From RBG-16-49-21 sp040768125 (GTDB lineage Bacteria > Spirochaetota > UBA4802 > UBA5550): a DNA stretch of 64,000 bases. Positions 1 to 8,189 of this stretch are shown piece by piece. The position numbers were made by a program, and so were the translations under genes. The notes beneath the pieces were generated by a model. The model searched no databases and had not been told where the DNA came from. It worked only from the letters and a program-made list of their open reading frames with translations. Every line of letters begins with the position of its first letter. The stretch's first letter is position 1. The stretch spans positions 248,001-312,000 of the forward strand of contig JAXGNG010000003.1 in NCBI GenBank assembly GCA_040768125.1, written 5' to 3'.

Positions 1-1114
1 CCTTCCGGTAGCGGATCTTTGCGCGCCGGGCCTGGTAATCGATGAAATTCGAACAGGACGATATCTCCACGTACCGGTCCATCCCCGGCATCCATACCTC
101 GATGTCGTAAGTTTTCGAAGACGAGGCCGAGGTGTCGCCACCGCAGAGGAGCACCACCCGGTAGTGGAGATTGAGGTTCTGCAGCACCTCCTCGGCATCG
201 CGGGTGAGGCTTTCCAGCTCGTCAAACGACGTCTCCGGCTCAACGAACTTCACCAGCTCGACCTTCTGGAACTGGTGAACCCTGATCAGGCCCCGGGTGT
301 CCCTGCCGGCGGCGCCTGCTTCGCGTCGAAAGCAGGCGGACTGCATGGTGATTTTCAGGGGAAGCTGTTCGCCCTCCAGTATCTCGTCGCGGTAGAGGTT
401 CGTCAGTGGCACCTCCGCGGTGGGAATGAGGGAGAGTCCGTCCCGCTCGATGCGGTAATACTCGTCCTTGAATTTCGGGAACTGCCCCGTCCCGGTCATG
501 CTTTCGTCGTTGACGATAAAAGGGCCGAACACCTCGGTGTAGCCGTGTTCCCCGGTGTGCAGGTCAAGCATGAAGTTGATGATGGCCCGCTCGAGGCGCG
601 CCGCGAGGCCACGGTAAACATAGAACCGCGTGCCGGCGAGCTTCACGCCCCGCTCGAAGTCGAGGATGCCCAGTTCGACGCCGAGCTCGTAGTGGGGTTT
701 CGGGGTGAAAGAGAACCCGGGCTTCTCTCCCCATGTGCGCACCACGGGGTTGTCCTTTTCGTCCTTCCCGGCGGGAACCGACTCGTGCAGGATGTTCGGG
801 ATCGAGAGGTGCATGTCGCGGAATTCCTCGTCAAGGGAGACCAGGGCGTCGGTACATCCCTTGATTTCGTCGGAGAGCCCCTGTACCTGGCCCATCAATT
901 CGTCGGCGTTTTCCTTGCCCGCTTTTTTCCGCCCGATCTCCTTCGAGAGGCGGTTCCGCTTCTCGCGCAGTTCGTCCGACTTCTGTATAAGGGCCCGGCG
1001 CTCTTCATCGATCCGCTTGAGCCTGTCGAGGTCCACGACGCCCTGCATGTTGCGGTTCTCGAGCAGGGCGGCCAGCATCGGGATGTCGTCTCTGATGTAT
1101 TTCGGGTCTATCAT
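1..1114 (-). CDS. serS: Seryl-tRNA synthetase, C-terminal end outside window
   Basis: Class II aminoacyl-tRNA synthetase that charges tRNA-Ser in the cytoplasm. Read leftward from ATG at 1112-1114, the protein begins MIDPKYIRDDIPMLAALLEN, followed by the long helical arm (about residues 25-110, charged coiled coil) and the catalytic core. The class II motif 2 region is visible (FRREAGAAGRDTRGLIRVHQ), as is the segment GGDTSASSSKTYDIEVWMPG. About 371 codons are present against roughly 425 for the family, so some 50 C-terminal residues including motif 3 lie beyond base 1. A GGAG ribosome site lies eight bases upstream of the ATG. A TTGACA-like box (complement of 1170-1175) may be the -35 element, but its -10 is poor. 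Confidence 0.97.
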   Translation of the reverse strand, partial: MIDPKYIRDDIPMLAALLENRNMQGVVDLDRLKRIDEERRALIQKSDELREKRNRLSKEIGRKKAGKENADELMGQVQGLSDEIKGCTDALVSLDEEFRDMHLSIPNILHESVPAGKDEKDNPVVRTWGEKPGFSFTPKPHYELGVELGILDFERGVKLAGTRFYVYRGLAARLERAIINFMLDLHTGEHGYTEVFGPFIVNDESMTGTGQFPKFKDEYYRIERDGLSLIPTAEVPLTNLYRDEILEGEQLPLKITMQSACFRREAGAAGRDTRGLIRVHQFQKVELVKFVEPETSFDELESLTRDAEEVLQNLNLHYRVVLLCGGDTSASSSKTYDIEVWMPGMDRYVEISSCSNFIDYQARRAKIRYRK

Positions 1115-1297
1115 GGCGGGACTCCGGGATGAAAGATTCTTCCCCAGAGAATCCGCAGGGGCCTGATTTTGTCAAGGGGGAAACTGGTCAGACCGGTGAC
1201 AACGAATGAATGGAACACGCGGCATCGCCGCGGTTCCCGATGAATTGTTGTTGAATTTTTTCGTTATGGAATAATGAATGAGAAGAGGAAAAAAATG

Positions 1298-1370
1298 TGG
1301 TCAGGGGCGGAATCGAACCGTCGACACGTGGATTTTCAGTCCACTGCTCTACCGACTGAGCTACCTGACC
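1298..1370 (-). tRNA. tRNA-Phe (anticodon GAA)
   Basis: Read on the minus strand, a complete cloverleaf folds: seven-pair acceptor stem GGTCAGG/CCTGACC, D arm, five-pair anticodon stem GTGGA/TCCAC with loop CTGAAAA (anticodon GAA), and T arm with TTCGATT loop. The discriminator base is A. CCA is not encoded; the 3' end runs directly into a T-rich stretch that could end transcription. It lies between serS and a TPR gene. Confidence 0.97.
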
Positions 1371-1406
1371 ACTTGAAACGATACACACCTATTATATGGG
1401 GATAAA

Positions 1407-2342
1407 TTGTCAATAAAAAAAACCGCGCTGCTGGCGTGTCTTCTGGCGCCGCTTCTGCACGCGGCCCTCTGGGCGGCGCCCGCGAGGACCTGGGAATACT
1501 ACCTGGAAAAGGGCCGGGTGCAGTACCGGGCCGGCATGCTTGACTATGCCATCTTCAACCTCGCGCAGTGCCTGGACGCCAACCCCCGGTGCCTTGAGGC
1601 CGCCAATCTCCTGGCCTCAATTTATATTCAAAAGAACAGGAAGCTGCGCGCCATCGACTATTACCATCATTCACTCGGTATCGATGAGGGCCAGGCTGAG
1701 GTTCACTACGGCCTTGGCGAGCTCTACGAATTTTTCATCGAGCGCGAGAAGGCCTTCTTGCACTACCGCCGTTGCGTGGAGATCGACCCAGGTCACGTGA
1801 GGGGCCATTCGAGCCTCGTTCGGTTTTACCTCGCCCGCAACGATTCCGCCTCGGCTGAGCGGCATACCGCGATCGGTCTCCGTCTCGCCGGTGAGAGGTT
1901 CGGGACCCGTTTGGCCATGGGAGAGGAGGCCAGGAAAAAGGGGAAACACCGGGAAGCCCTTGACATCTATGAGGGTATCGTCAACGAGGCGCCGATTCTT
2001 GACCGGGCCTATATCGGCTATTATGATGCCTGCCGCGATATCGGCGATTATGCCGCGGCCGCGCGGATACTGGAACGTCTCGTCTTCGTCAGGCCCGATT
2101 TTAAAAAGACCTACCTGCTCCTTGGAGACATCTATTACAACAGGAAGCTCCCGGGGCCCAGGAAGGTCCGCCTGGACAGGGCGATTCAGAATCTGCAAAA
2201 GGCCGCGGAGCTTGATCCCGACAACTACGAAGCCTGTCTTATGCTGGCGGAGATTTTCGATTCAATGGGCAGGGAGGCCGAGTCGGCTGAATGGGGACGG
2301 CGGGCCCGGGAGGCCGAGGATCGTTTCCGGCGTGGACGATGA
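1407..2342 (+). CDS. Secreted TPR-repeat protein
   Basis: A 311-residue protein with an N-terminal hydrophobic signal peptide (about residues 5-24, ending AAPA) followed by tandem tetratricopeptide repeats across nearly the whole mature chain. Units with the canonical spacing include AGMLDYAIFNLAQCLDANP, RKLRAIDYYHHSLGIDEG and ALDIYEGIVNEAP. TPR superhelices are protein-protein scaffolds; no catalytic domain is seen. The start is TTG at 1407, with GGGGAT just upstream; no in-frame ATG precedes the signal peptide. It ends four bases from the convergent SGNH hydrolase gene. It is probably periplasmic or outer-membrane associated; the specific partner is unknown. Confidence 0.85.
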   Translation: MSIKKTALLACLLAPLLHAALWAAPARTWEYYLEKGRVQYRAGMLDYAIFNLAQCLDANPRCLEAANLLASIYIQKNRKLRAIDYYHHSLGIDEGQAEVHYGLGELYEFFIEREKAFLHYRRCVEIDPGHVRGHSSLVRFYLARNDSASAERHTAIGLRLAGERFGTRLAMGEEARKKGKHREALDIYEGIVNEAPILDRAYIGYYDACRDIGDYAAAARILERLVFVRPDFKKTYLLLGDIYYNRKLPGPRKVRLDRAIQNLQKAAELDPDNYEACLMLAEIFDSMGREAESAEWGRRAREAEDRFRRGR

Positions 2343-2346
2343 CGCG

Positions 2347-3225
2347 CTATCTCCCGCCTGCGCGGGCCAGGGCCTTCACCCATTCGCGGGCGCACCGGTC
2401 AAGGCCCCGGGGTGAGAGGTGGACCTCCTCCCATCGGGACGCCACGTCCCGGAGCACTTCGTCGTCGTCGGGACCGGGGTATATGCCTTTTCCCGGGTCA
2501 ACAAGGCCCCTCTGGGCGGCCTGGATATCGGGATTGACGTCCCTGCCGTTGAAGGTCGACACGGCCACGAAGACTGGTGCGGTGACGCCCTGTTCCCTGA
2601 TGCTTTCCATCATGGCGTGAAAGGACTTTCGGTAGCGCTCGATATTCGATCCGTCGCCTCTCGTCCGCTTCTCCGAGCCCCCCTGGACCCAGAGGAGATG
2701 GGTGATCGCGAGTCCCCGGGCGCGTGATTCCCGGATCGCCGAGATGATGCGTGAATGGAGATACCCGCCCCGGCTCCACTCATCGATGGTCGTCGAGCCC
2801 ACCCCGATGGGAATGAAGACGACCCGGTCGTAGCGCCCGGAGCCCACCAGGAGATCCCCCAGCCGCGTCCATATGCTCCCCCTGTCCCCCGTGGGCCCCA
2901 GGAGGGGGTCCGCTGCGCGGTAGCAACGGCCGCGGAAGAAGTTGTAGACTCCGTCCATGGAAGCGTGCGTGGTTTCACCATGGTTGCCGGCGTTCGACTG
3001 GCCGAAGGCCAGGGCCACCATCACCTTCCCACTCCCGATTTCCCCGCAGGGCACTTCGATCTTACCGCGGGTGTCCCTGAAGCCGATGGACCCGGGGAAA
3101 AGCCGGTTTTTGACCGCGAGGAGCTGCGGGTAGGGTGGGAGGCGGTCCCTGTGGGAGTAGACACCGTAGAGGTAGGAGATGCCCAGTGCGCAGAGGAGTG
3201 CGCAGGCGGCCATGGTTCGTTTCAT
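2347..3225 (-). CDS. SGNH-fold esterase-like protein (sialate O-acetylesterase type)
   Basis: A 292-residue protein with an N-terminal membrane anchor or signal peptide (residues 4-22). The nucleophile block is GQSNAGNHGE, with the Ser of GQSN as likely nucleophile; a second block reads LLWVQGGSEK, and a C-terminal HLSPRG supplies the catalytic His. This pattern matches SGNH/GDSL hydrolases of the carbohydrate-acetylesterase (SASA, DUF303) group, which remove acetyl groups from sugars outside the cytoplasm. In the typical family block the sequence is WxQGExD; here the Glu is Gly, so substrate or activity may differ. An AGGA ribosome site sits five bases before ATG. It starts six bases after the stop of the upstream TPR gene, so the two are probably co-transcribed. 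Confidence 0.75.
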   Translation of the reverse strand: MKRTMAACALLCALGISYLYGVYSHRDRLPPYPQLLAVKNRLFPGSIGFRDTRGKIEVPCGEIGSGKVMVALAFGQSNAGNHGETTHASMDGVYNFFRGRCYRAADPLLGPTGDRGSIWTRLGDLLVGSGRYDRVVFIPIGVGSTTIDEWSRGGYLHSRIISAIRESRARGLAITHLLWVQGGSEKRTRGDGSNIERYRKSFHAMMESIREQGVTAPVFVAVSTFNGRDVNPDIQAAQRGLVDPGKGIYPGPDDDEVLRDVASRWEEVHLSPRGLDRCAREWVKALARAGGR

Positions 3226-3231
3226 GAAGTC

Positions 3232-5226
3232 CTATTCGATCCTTCTCGCCCTTCTTTTCTTCAGTGGAAGCACGTCGTCGTTCGCGTCGATCGATTCCAG
3301 GTCGACGGCCTGCTCGGGTTCAGCGTAGGATACCAGGGTGTCGGCTTCCCTGACGGTGAAGATCATCTTCTTCTTCAGCCTGTCTCCGGGAAGCACGCGC
3401 CTCTTGAACTTGTAGATGACGAGCTTTTCCCCCGGCGAGATGCCGTCAAAGAGTCCCATGTTGACGATGATGCCTTCCTCCTTCTGCTTGAGCACGCGGC
3501 CCTTGAAGGGGATCATGTCGTAAATGCGCTTCGCCGCGCGCAGGGATACCTGGGGAAGGCTTTCGGCTCCCGACTCGTAAAGGTTAAAATCCCCGATGAG
3601 GAATCCCTTGTGGTAATCGAGGAGTCGGCCGTCGAGGGCGATATGGTTGCCGCTTTCCGAAAAGGTGCCGTAGACCACGTAATCAACGGGATCGATCTCT
3701 CCGGACTTGATTCTTCGGTCAACCTCGGCAAGGCTCTCCTCGAGATGTTCCCCCCCGCAGATGAGCCCGCACTCCACGGTTTTCCTCGACCGCATTCCCA
3801 CGGGCTTCATCCTTCCGAACTGTCCCAGGACAAAGCTGAGATGTCCCGCGATGACGCCCCCCGCGTCGGGATGGGAGCCCATCACTCCCGCGGGATCAAA
3901 GTCAAGGACAAGAATCACGGGGACGTCCCGGGGCGGGTCCTCGGCCGAGTAGCCCTCACGGTGGTAGAGCAGGTCCCGGCGTTTCATCACGGCCAGGGAA
4001 AGTTTCTCCTGCCATGTCCGGTCCTCGCCGATCCGGAGGATCTCCTTCATCTCGTCGATGTAGAAGCGGTTAAACCCCTCCGCCTGGTAGTAGTCCATCA
4101 GGAGGGTCCGCGCCTCGAGGTTCATCGGGTTGAGCATGATGGAGCGCCGCAGGTACATCACCGCCTGGTCCGGATAGTTTTTCCTGGTGCGCTCAAGGGC
4201 CCGCTCGTAGTTTTCCCTGTTGAGCATTACCCGGAGGGGATTGCCGATCTTGTAGTCCCGTAACACAAGGAAATCCTCCACCCGGGCCCGGAGGATCGAG
4301 TCAGCTGGGTCTTTCTGTATGGCCTTCAGGAATCCCTCGAGGGCCGCGTCGCGGTTTCCCGCGAGATCCTCCGCCATGGCAAGGCTGTAGAGAAGCGGAC
4401 CGCTTTCGAGGTCCCCGGCCGCGGTACGGAAACGGGAGACCGCCTCCCCGTAGTTTTTTTCAATGAGGGCCAGGTATCCCATGGCCCTGTTGGCCCGGTA
4501 CCCCGAGGGCTGTATCGCGATGGCGTTCGCGAGGGCGTTCCGGGCCTCGTCGAGGAAGTCCCGGTCTTCGGTGTTGAGATACTCCCTCAGGAGTATCTCG
4601 CCGTACGTGGTGTGCGCCAGGGATGCCTCGCCGTTCGCGTCGATCGCCTTTTCCACGTAGCGGCGCGCTTCGCGGAGCCTGTTCTCGCCGCTCTTGATCT
4701 CCGCCATGAGAAGCAGCGCGTCATAATGATAGGGGTCGACCCGGAGGATCGACTGGAGCCTCCGCTCCGCCCAGATGGTTTTACCCAGGCGGACGTACAC
4801 GTACGCGGTTCCGAAGCGCGCGTCCATGTTCTGTTCCGAAAGCTTCAGCGCGCGGTCGAAGGAGCGTATCGCGTCGGTATAGCGGCCCATGGCGGTGAGG
4901 GTCTTGCCGAGGCCCACGTGGGCATCGGCGGATTTCGGATCGATGGAAAGGGCCCTGGAGAAGAGATCGTAGGACTGCTCGTATGCCTCGACATGGAGAT
5001 AGGCGGTCCCGAGTCCCAGGAGGGCGTCGCGGTATTTAGGGTTTCCGTGGAGGGCGTTCCTGAAGGAGAATACGGCCTTTTTGTATTCTTCCTTCCTGAG
5101 GTGCTCCCATCCCTCCTTGTTGTGGGCGATCGGATTTTTCTGCGCCGCGTTCCCGCTGAGCAGTGTTCCGGCCGCGACGAGGGCAACCGCGAGGGCGGCC
5201 AGGGCCGGTTTTCCGGGGGATTTCAT
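3232..5226 (-). CDS. Exported TPR protein with C-terminal CsgG/FlgT-like region
   Basis: A 664-residue protein. Residues 1-27 form a Sec signal peptide. Residues 35 to about 390 are tandem TPRs (for example EEYKKAVFSFRNALHGNPKY and EQSYDLFSRALSIDPKSAD). From about 415 the character changes: PVILVLDFDPAGV, then DYVVYGTFSESGNHIALDGR, resembles the alpha/beta domain of CsgG/FlgO/TolB-N type periplasmic proteins. The last 80 residues (GIIVNMGLFDGISPGEKLVI) resemble the small beta-barrel found at the C terminus of FlgT. This suggests an envelope assembly or scaffold protein. It is followed at once by the SGNH esterase gene. The domain assignments after the TPRs are fold-level guesses from motifs. 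Confidence 0.8.
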   Translation of the reverse strand: MKSPGKPALAALAVALVAAGTLLSGNAAQKNPIAHNKEGWEHLRKEEYKKAVFSFRNALHGNPKYRDALLGLGTAYLHVEAYEQSYDLFSRALSIDPKSADAHVGLGKTLTAMGRYTDAIRSFDRALKLSEQNMDARFGTAYVYVRLGKTIWAERRLQSILRVDPYHYDALLLMAEIKSGENRLREARRYVEKAIDANGEASLAHTTYGEILLREYLNTEDRDFLDEARNALANAIAIQPSGYRANRAMGYLALIEKNYGEAVSRFRTAAGDLESGPLLYSLAMAEDLAGNRDAALEGFLKAIQKDPADSILRARVEDFLVLRDYKIGNPLRVMLNRENYERALERTRKNYPDQAVMYLRRSIMLNPMNLEARTLLMDYYQAEGFNRFYIDEMKEILRIGEDRTWQEKLSLAVMKRRDLLYHREGYSAEDPPRDVPVILVLDFDPAGVMGSHPDAGGVIAGHLSFVLGQFGRMKPVGMRSRKTVECGLICGGEHLEESLAEVDRRIKSGEIDPVDYVVYGTFSESGNHIALDGRLLDYHKGFLIGDFNLYESGAESLPQVSLRAAKRIYDMIPFKGRVLKQKEEGIIVNMGLFDGISPGEKLVIYKFKRRVLPGDRLKKKMIFTVREADTLVSYAEPEQAVDLESIDANDDVLPLKKRRARRIE

Positions 5227-5518
5227 CTCCGTTCATCCTGGCTGATGGGGTGGCGATAAGGGTCGGCGTCCATAACGGGATATCGCGTTCCCCAGTCGCT
5301 TTCATCAGCATATACGCCAGATGGACTCCGGCGTCAAGTGAAATATGTCTCATCACCAGGACCTTCCCCGCAACGGGACGTCTGATTCCATCCTTAACGC
5401 GGTGATGGGGGCTCGGTTTTTTTAACGGGTCTCACGCGCAAACACTTGAAATAATTGCCCTGATTCCTGAAAATGGGTCCCGTCCGGGTTGCGGCCCGAC
5501 GCGGGGAGTGGTGAAGGA
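5227..5518. other. Intergenic region between divergent genes, no gene seen
   Basis: About 290 bases separate two divergent genes. Upstream of the TPR gene (minus strand) and the hydrolase gene (plus strand) I see no convincing paired promoter boxes. A run of seven T around 5417-5423 follows GC-rich sequence without a clear stem. No RNA fold or repeat is apparent. Confidence 0.5.
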
Positions 5519-6178
5519 ATGAAGATCGCTTCAGGGATATTCCAGGTTGGCGGATCGGGGCTGTCCGCCCCAGGGGACGCCGCCGTGTACCTGATCGTAT
5601 CGGGACAGGAAGCCGCACTGGTCGATGCCGGCACGGGGGAAGGGACCCAGGAGATTCTTCAACACATAAGGGATGCCGGTGCCGATCCCCGGTCGGTGAG
5701 GTACCTCTTCATCACGCACTGCCATTATGATCATATCGGCGGCGCGGCGGCGATCCGCGCCGCCACGGGCTGCTCCCTCGTGGCCCACGAGCTCGACGCC
5801 GCCTACATCGAATCGGGTGACCCCGAGGTGACCGCCGCCTCCTGGTACGGCGCCTGGATCGACCCCGTCATGGTGGACGTCAAGGTCGCGGGAACATCGG
5901 AGACGTTCACCGTGGGGGAAACCGCCGTGACCCTCCACCATGCGCCGGGTCATTCCCCGGGATCGGTCGTCTATACCATGGTCTCCGACGGCCTGACGGT
6001 ACTCTTCGGCCAGGATGTCCACGGTCCCCTGAACGCGACCCTCCATTCCGTTCGTGAGGATTATGTGCGCTCCCTCGAATTCATGCTTTCCCTGGAGGCG
6101 GACATTCTCTGTGAGGGCCACTTCGGGGTCTATATCGGGAAGGAGAAGGTGAGGGATTTCATCGAATCCTTCCTGTAG
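5519..6178 (+). CDS. Metallo-beta-lactamase-fold hydrolase
   Basis: A protein of about 219 residues from ATG at 5519, preceded by GGGGAG eleven bases upstream; a TTG at 5489 would add ten residues but has no better ribosome site. The metal-binding motif HCHYDH is intact, followed by APGHSPGS (third His), GQDVHG (bridging Asp) and a C-terminal EGHFG His. This is the full two-metal set of the glyoxalase II-like branch. Substrates in this branch range from thioesters to sulfur species, so the exact reaction cannot be named. No signal peptide is present, so it is cytoplasmic. It is followed three bases later by the signal-peptidase-like membrane gene. Confidence 0.85.
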   Translation: MKIASGIFQVGGSGLSAPGDAAVYLIVSGQEAALVDAGTGEGTQEILQHIRDAGADPRSVRYLFITHCHYDHIGGAAAIRAATGCSLVAHELDAAYIESGDPEVTAASWYGAWIDPVMVDVKVAGTSETFTVGETAVTLHHAPGHSPGSVVYTMVSDGLTVLFGQDVHGPLNATLHSVREDYVRSLEFMLSLEADILCEGHFGVYIGKEKVRDFIESFL

Positions 6179-6181
6179 GAC

Positions 6182-7123
6182 ATGGCGCGACCTGACCGAA
6201 TGGCCGGAACAATCATACAGACACTGAAAACCCGGGCGAGGAATCCATGGGCGTCCCTGGCGCTCTCCCTCTGCGTCGCCGGGCTCGGGCAGATGTATAA
6301 CGGCTCCCTCGCTGCGGGAACGGCGTTCTGCCTCCTGCGGTCCCTGGCGGTCCTGTCGCTTCCCCTCTTCGTGGTTCTCCATGGACCGGCATCCTCGATA
6401 ATCCTGTTCTTCATTATGATGGGCGCCGCGCTTATCGTGACCGCGGCGTCCCCCGCCGAGGCCTTCCTGAGGGCGCGGCGCGTGAAAGAGCTTCCGGTGC
6501 GCCCCTATTCATCGATCCCCTGGTACGGACTCTTCGCCCTGGGGTGCGCGGTCCTCACCGCCGTATCGGCGCTTATCGTAACGTCCTTTTTTTCCATCGA
6601 ACGCGTGGGGGAGGGGCGCCGGGGGCCCCTCTTCGAAAACGGGGACCGTATCCTTGTCCTGACCTACCTTCCCGGGGGGCTCCGCCGGGGGGAGATGGCG
6701 TCCCTGGAGGGCGGGACGGCGCGCGTTCTCGCCATGGAAGGTGACCGGGTGCGCTATGCGGACAACAGCCTGTTCATCAACGGGAGGGCACTTCCCATGG
6801 GGTACCTGCCCGATGGCGTGATTGCCCGTTTCTCCGGTGAACGGGAAGATGTCATCTCCGAGGCCAGCGACGCGGGGAGCTACCCGATCCTTTTCAGAAA
6901 ATCCCCCGGGATCAACCCCGGGACATTTCCCCCCGAGGTCCCCGCGGGGCACCTCCTGGCGGTCCTGGACGACCGCAGGGAGGGGAGTTTTGCCAGGGTC
7001 GTTTCCGCCGGGGAGGTGCGCGGCAGGGTCGAGGGGGTGCTCTTCTCCGGGCGTTTGAGGAAGATCGGCATGGATGCCCGGGGCAATCTGGACAAGGTCC
7101 CGGCATCACGGCCACTGCCGTGA
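6182..7123 (+). CDS. Membrane protein with signal-peptidase-I-like domain lacking the catalytic dyad
   Basis: A 313-residue protein. Residues 20-95 contain three hydrophobic helices starting SLALSLCVAGLGQMYNG, a pattern seen in TM2/DUF5683-type membrane segments. A further TM at about 115-135 precedes a soluble domain that follows the S26 signal peptidase box order: GPLFENGDRILV (box B), TARVLAMEGDRV (box D), SLFINGR, and AVLDDRREGSFARVV (box E). Where signal peptidase has SGSMxPT the Ser position is Arg (R146, codon 6617-6619), and the general-base Lys of KRxxGxPGD is Ala. The fold is probably kept but peptidase activity should be absent. It may act as a binding or assembly factor. Alignment is by eye. 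Confidence 0.65.
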   Translation: MARPDRMAGTIIQTLKTRARNPWASLALSLCVAGLGQMYNGSLAAGTAFCLLRSLAVLSLPLFVVLHGPASSIILFFIMMGAALIVTAASPAEAFLRARRVKELPVRPYSSIPWYGLFALGCAVLTAVSALIVTSFFSIERVGEGRRGPLFENGDRILVLTYLPGGLRRGEMASLEGGTARVLAMEGDRVRYADNSLFINGRALPMGYLPDGVIARFSGEREDVISEASDAGSYPILFRKSPGINPGTFPPEVPAGHLLAVLDDRREGSFARVVSAGEVRGRVEGVLFSGRLRKIGMDARGNLDKVPASRPLP

Positions 7124-7187
7124 AGATATGACGGGGAGGGCCGCGTCGATTTTTCGGTGCGTGATTGTTATTAACCAGGAGGCGCCT

Positions 7188-8189
7188 GTGGGTTCATGGA
7201 GGTTGATTCCCGATGCATGGGGCGGTATCGCATGCCTGGCCGCAACGGTCGTCCTTATCACGCTCCTCGGTGGCTGCGCATCAAAGGGGAATCTATCGTT
7301 TTTTCTCGACCGGGGGAGGACCGATTTCCGCTTCGCGCGTCTTGAGGGCGCGAACCTGAAAGGACTGGAGCTTTCGGGAAAGGATTTCCGCAACGCGGAC
7401 CTGCGCGGTATCGACGGCGCAGGGGCTGATTTCCGCAATGCGCGCCTCTACAGGGCGGACCTGCGCAAGGCGGCCCTCCGGCGGGCGCGTCTTGAGAACG
7501 CGGACATTTCAAGGGGCCGCCTCTACCGCGCCGACCTCACCGGGGCGGACCTCTCCGGGGCGCGGTTTGCCGGCGCCGATTGCATCCTGGCGCGCATGGA
7601 AAAGGCGCGCTGCGTGAAGGCGGTGTTCGCCGGCGCTGACCTGAGCGGCGCCGATCTGACCGGGGCGGACCTCTCCGGGGCGGACCTGCGCGGGGCGCTC
7701 CTTTTCGGCGCGGACCTCTCCGGGGCGAAGCTCGAGGGCGCGAACCTTTCGCGCGCCAGGCTCTATTTCACCGGCCTGCGGGGTGTCGACCTGAGAAGCG
7801 TCACTATCGAAGGAGCCGATCTCAGGGACGCGAAGATGGCGCGGGCCGATCTGCGCGGCAAGCGGCTCCGGGGCACCCTCCTCACGGGGGCCGATTTTAC
7901 CGGCGCCCTCCTCGATGGCGCGGACCTGGGGGGAATGAACCTGGCCGGGGTGGAGTTCGATTCCGCCAACCTTGGCGGCGCTGACCTCACGGGGGCCGAT
8001 CTGTCAACATCGAGCCTGAAAAGGGCCAGCCTGGGGGGGGCGAAGCTCGCCGGGGCCCGGATCGACCGCAAATATTACCCCATGATCCTTACCCAGCACG
8101 TCGACGCCTCCCGCATCGTGTGGGTCCGGGGCGCGGGGGGCCGTTCCCCCGGGGGGGATGACCACGACAACAAGGCGGTCCCGGAATGA
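7188..8189 (+). CDS. Pentapeptide-repeat lipoprotein
   Basis: GTG at 7188 is preceded by AGGAGG with five-base spacing, the best start here. It gives a 333-residue protein whose first 25 residues are a lipoprotein signal ending LLGGC. Almost the entire mature part is built of A(D/N)LxX pentapeptides, for example LSGADLTGADLSGADLRGAL, predicting a right-handed quadrilateral beta-helix around 250 residues long. Pentapeptide-repeat proteins include DNA mimics such as Qnr/MfpA, but a lipobox places this one in the envelope, where a structural or binding role is more likely. Its stop overlaps the ATG of the next lipoprotein, so translation is likely coupled. Confidence 0.88.
   Translation: MGSWRLIPDAWGGIACLAATVVLITLLGGCASKGNLSFFLDRGRTDFRFARLEGANLKGLELSGKDFRNADLRGIDGAGADFRNARLYRADLRKAALRRARLENADISRGRLYRADLTGADLSGARFAGADCILARMEKARCVKAVFAGADLSGADLTGADLSGADLRGALLFGADLSGAKLEGANLSRARLYFTGLRGVDLRSVTIEGADLRDAKMARADLRGKRLRGTLLTGADFTGALLDGADLGGMNLAGVEFDSANLGGADLTGADLSTSSLKRASLGGAKLAGARIDRKYYPMILTQHVDASRIVWVRGAGGRSPGGDDHDNKAVPE

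Noticed and set aside
164..1132. Long plus-strand open frame opposite serS
   Set aside because: The minus strand in this span translates to clear seryl-tRNA synthetase; the plus frame is an antisense artefact of high GC.
2755..4263. 502-residue plus-strand frame
   Set aside because: It is antisense to the SGNH hydrolase and TPR genes, has no recognisable motif and biased His/Val/Asp content typical of a shadow frame.
5405..5430. Terminator at the T-run
   Set aside because: The seven T are not preceded by a stable stem.
7380..8070. Dense short DNA repeats
   Set aside because: They encode the pentapeptide repeats of the lipoprotein, not a CRISPR array or DNA-level repeat.
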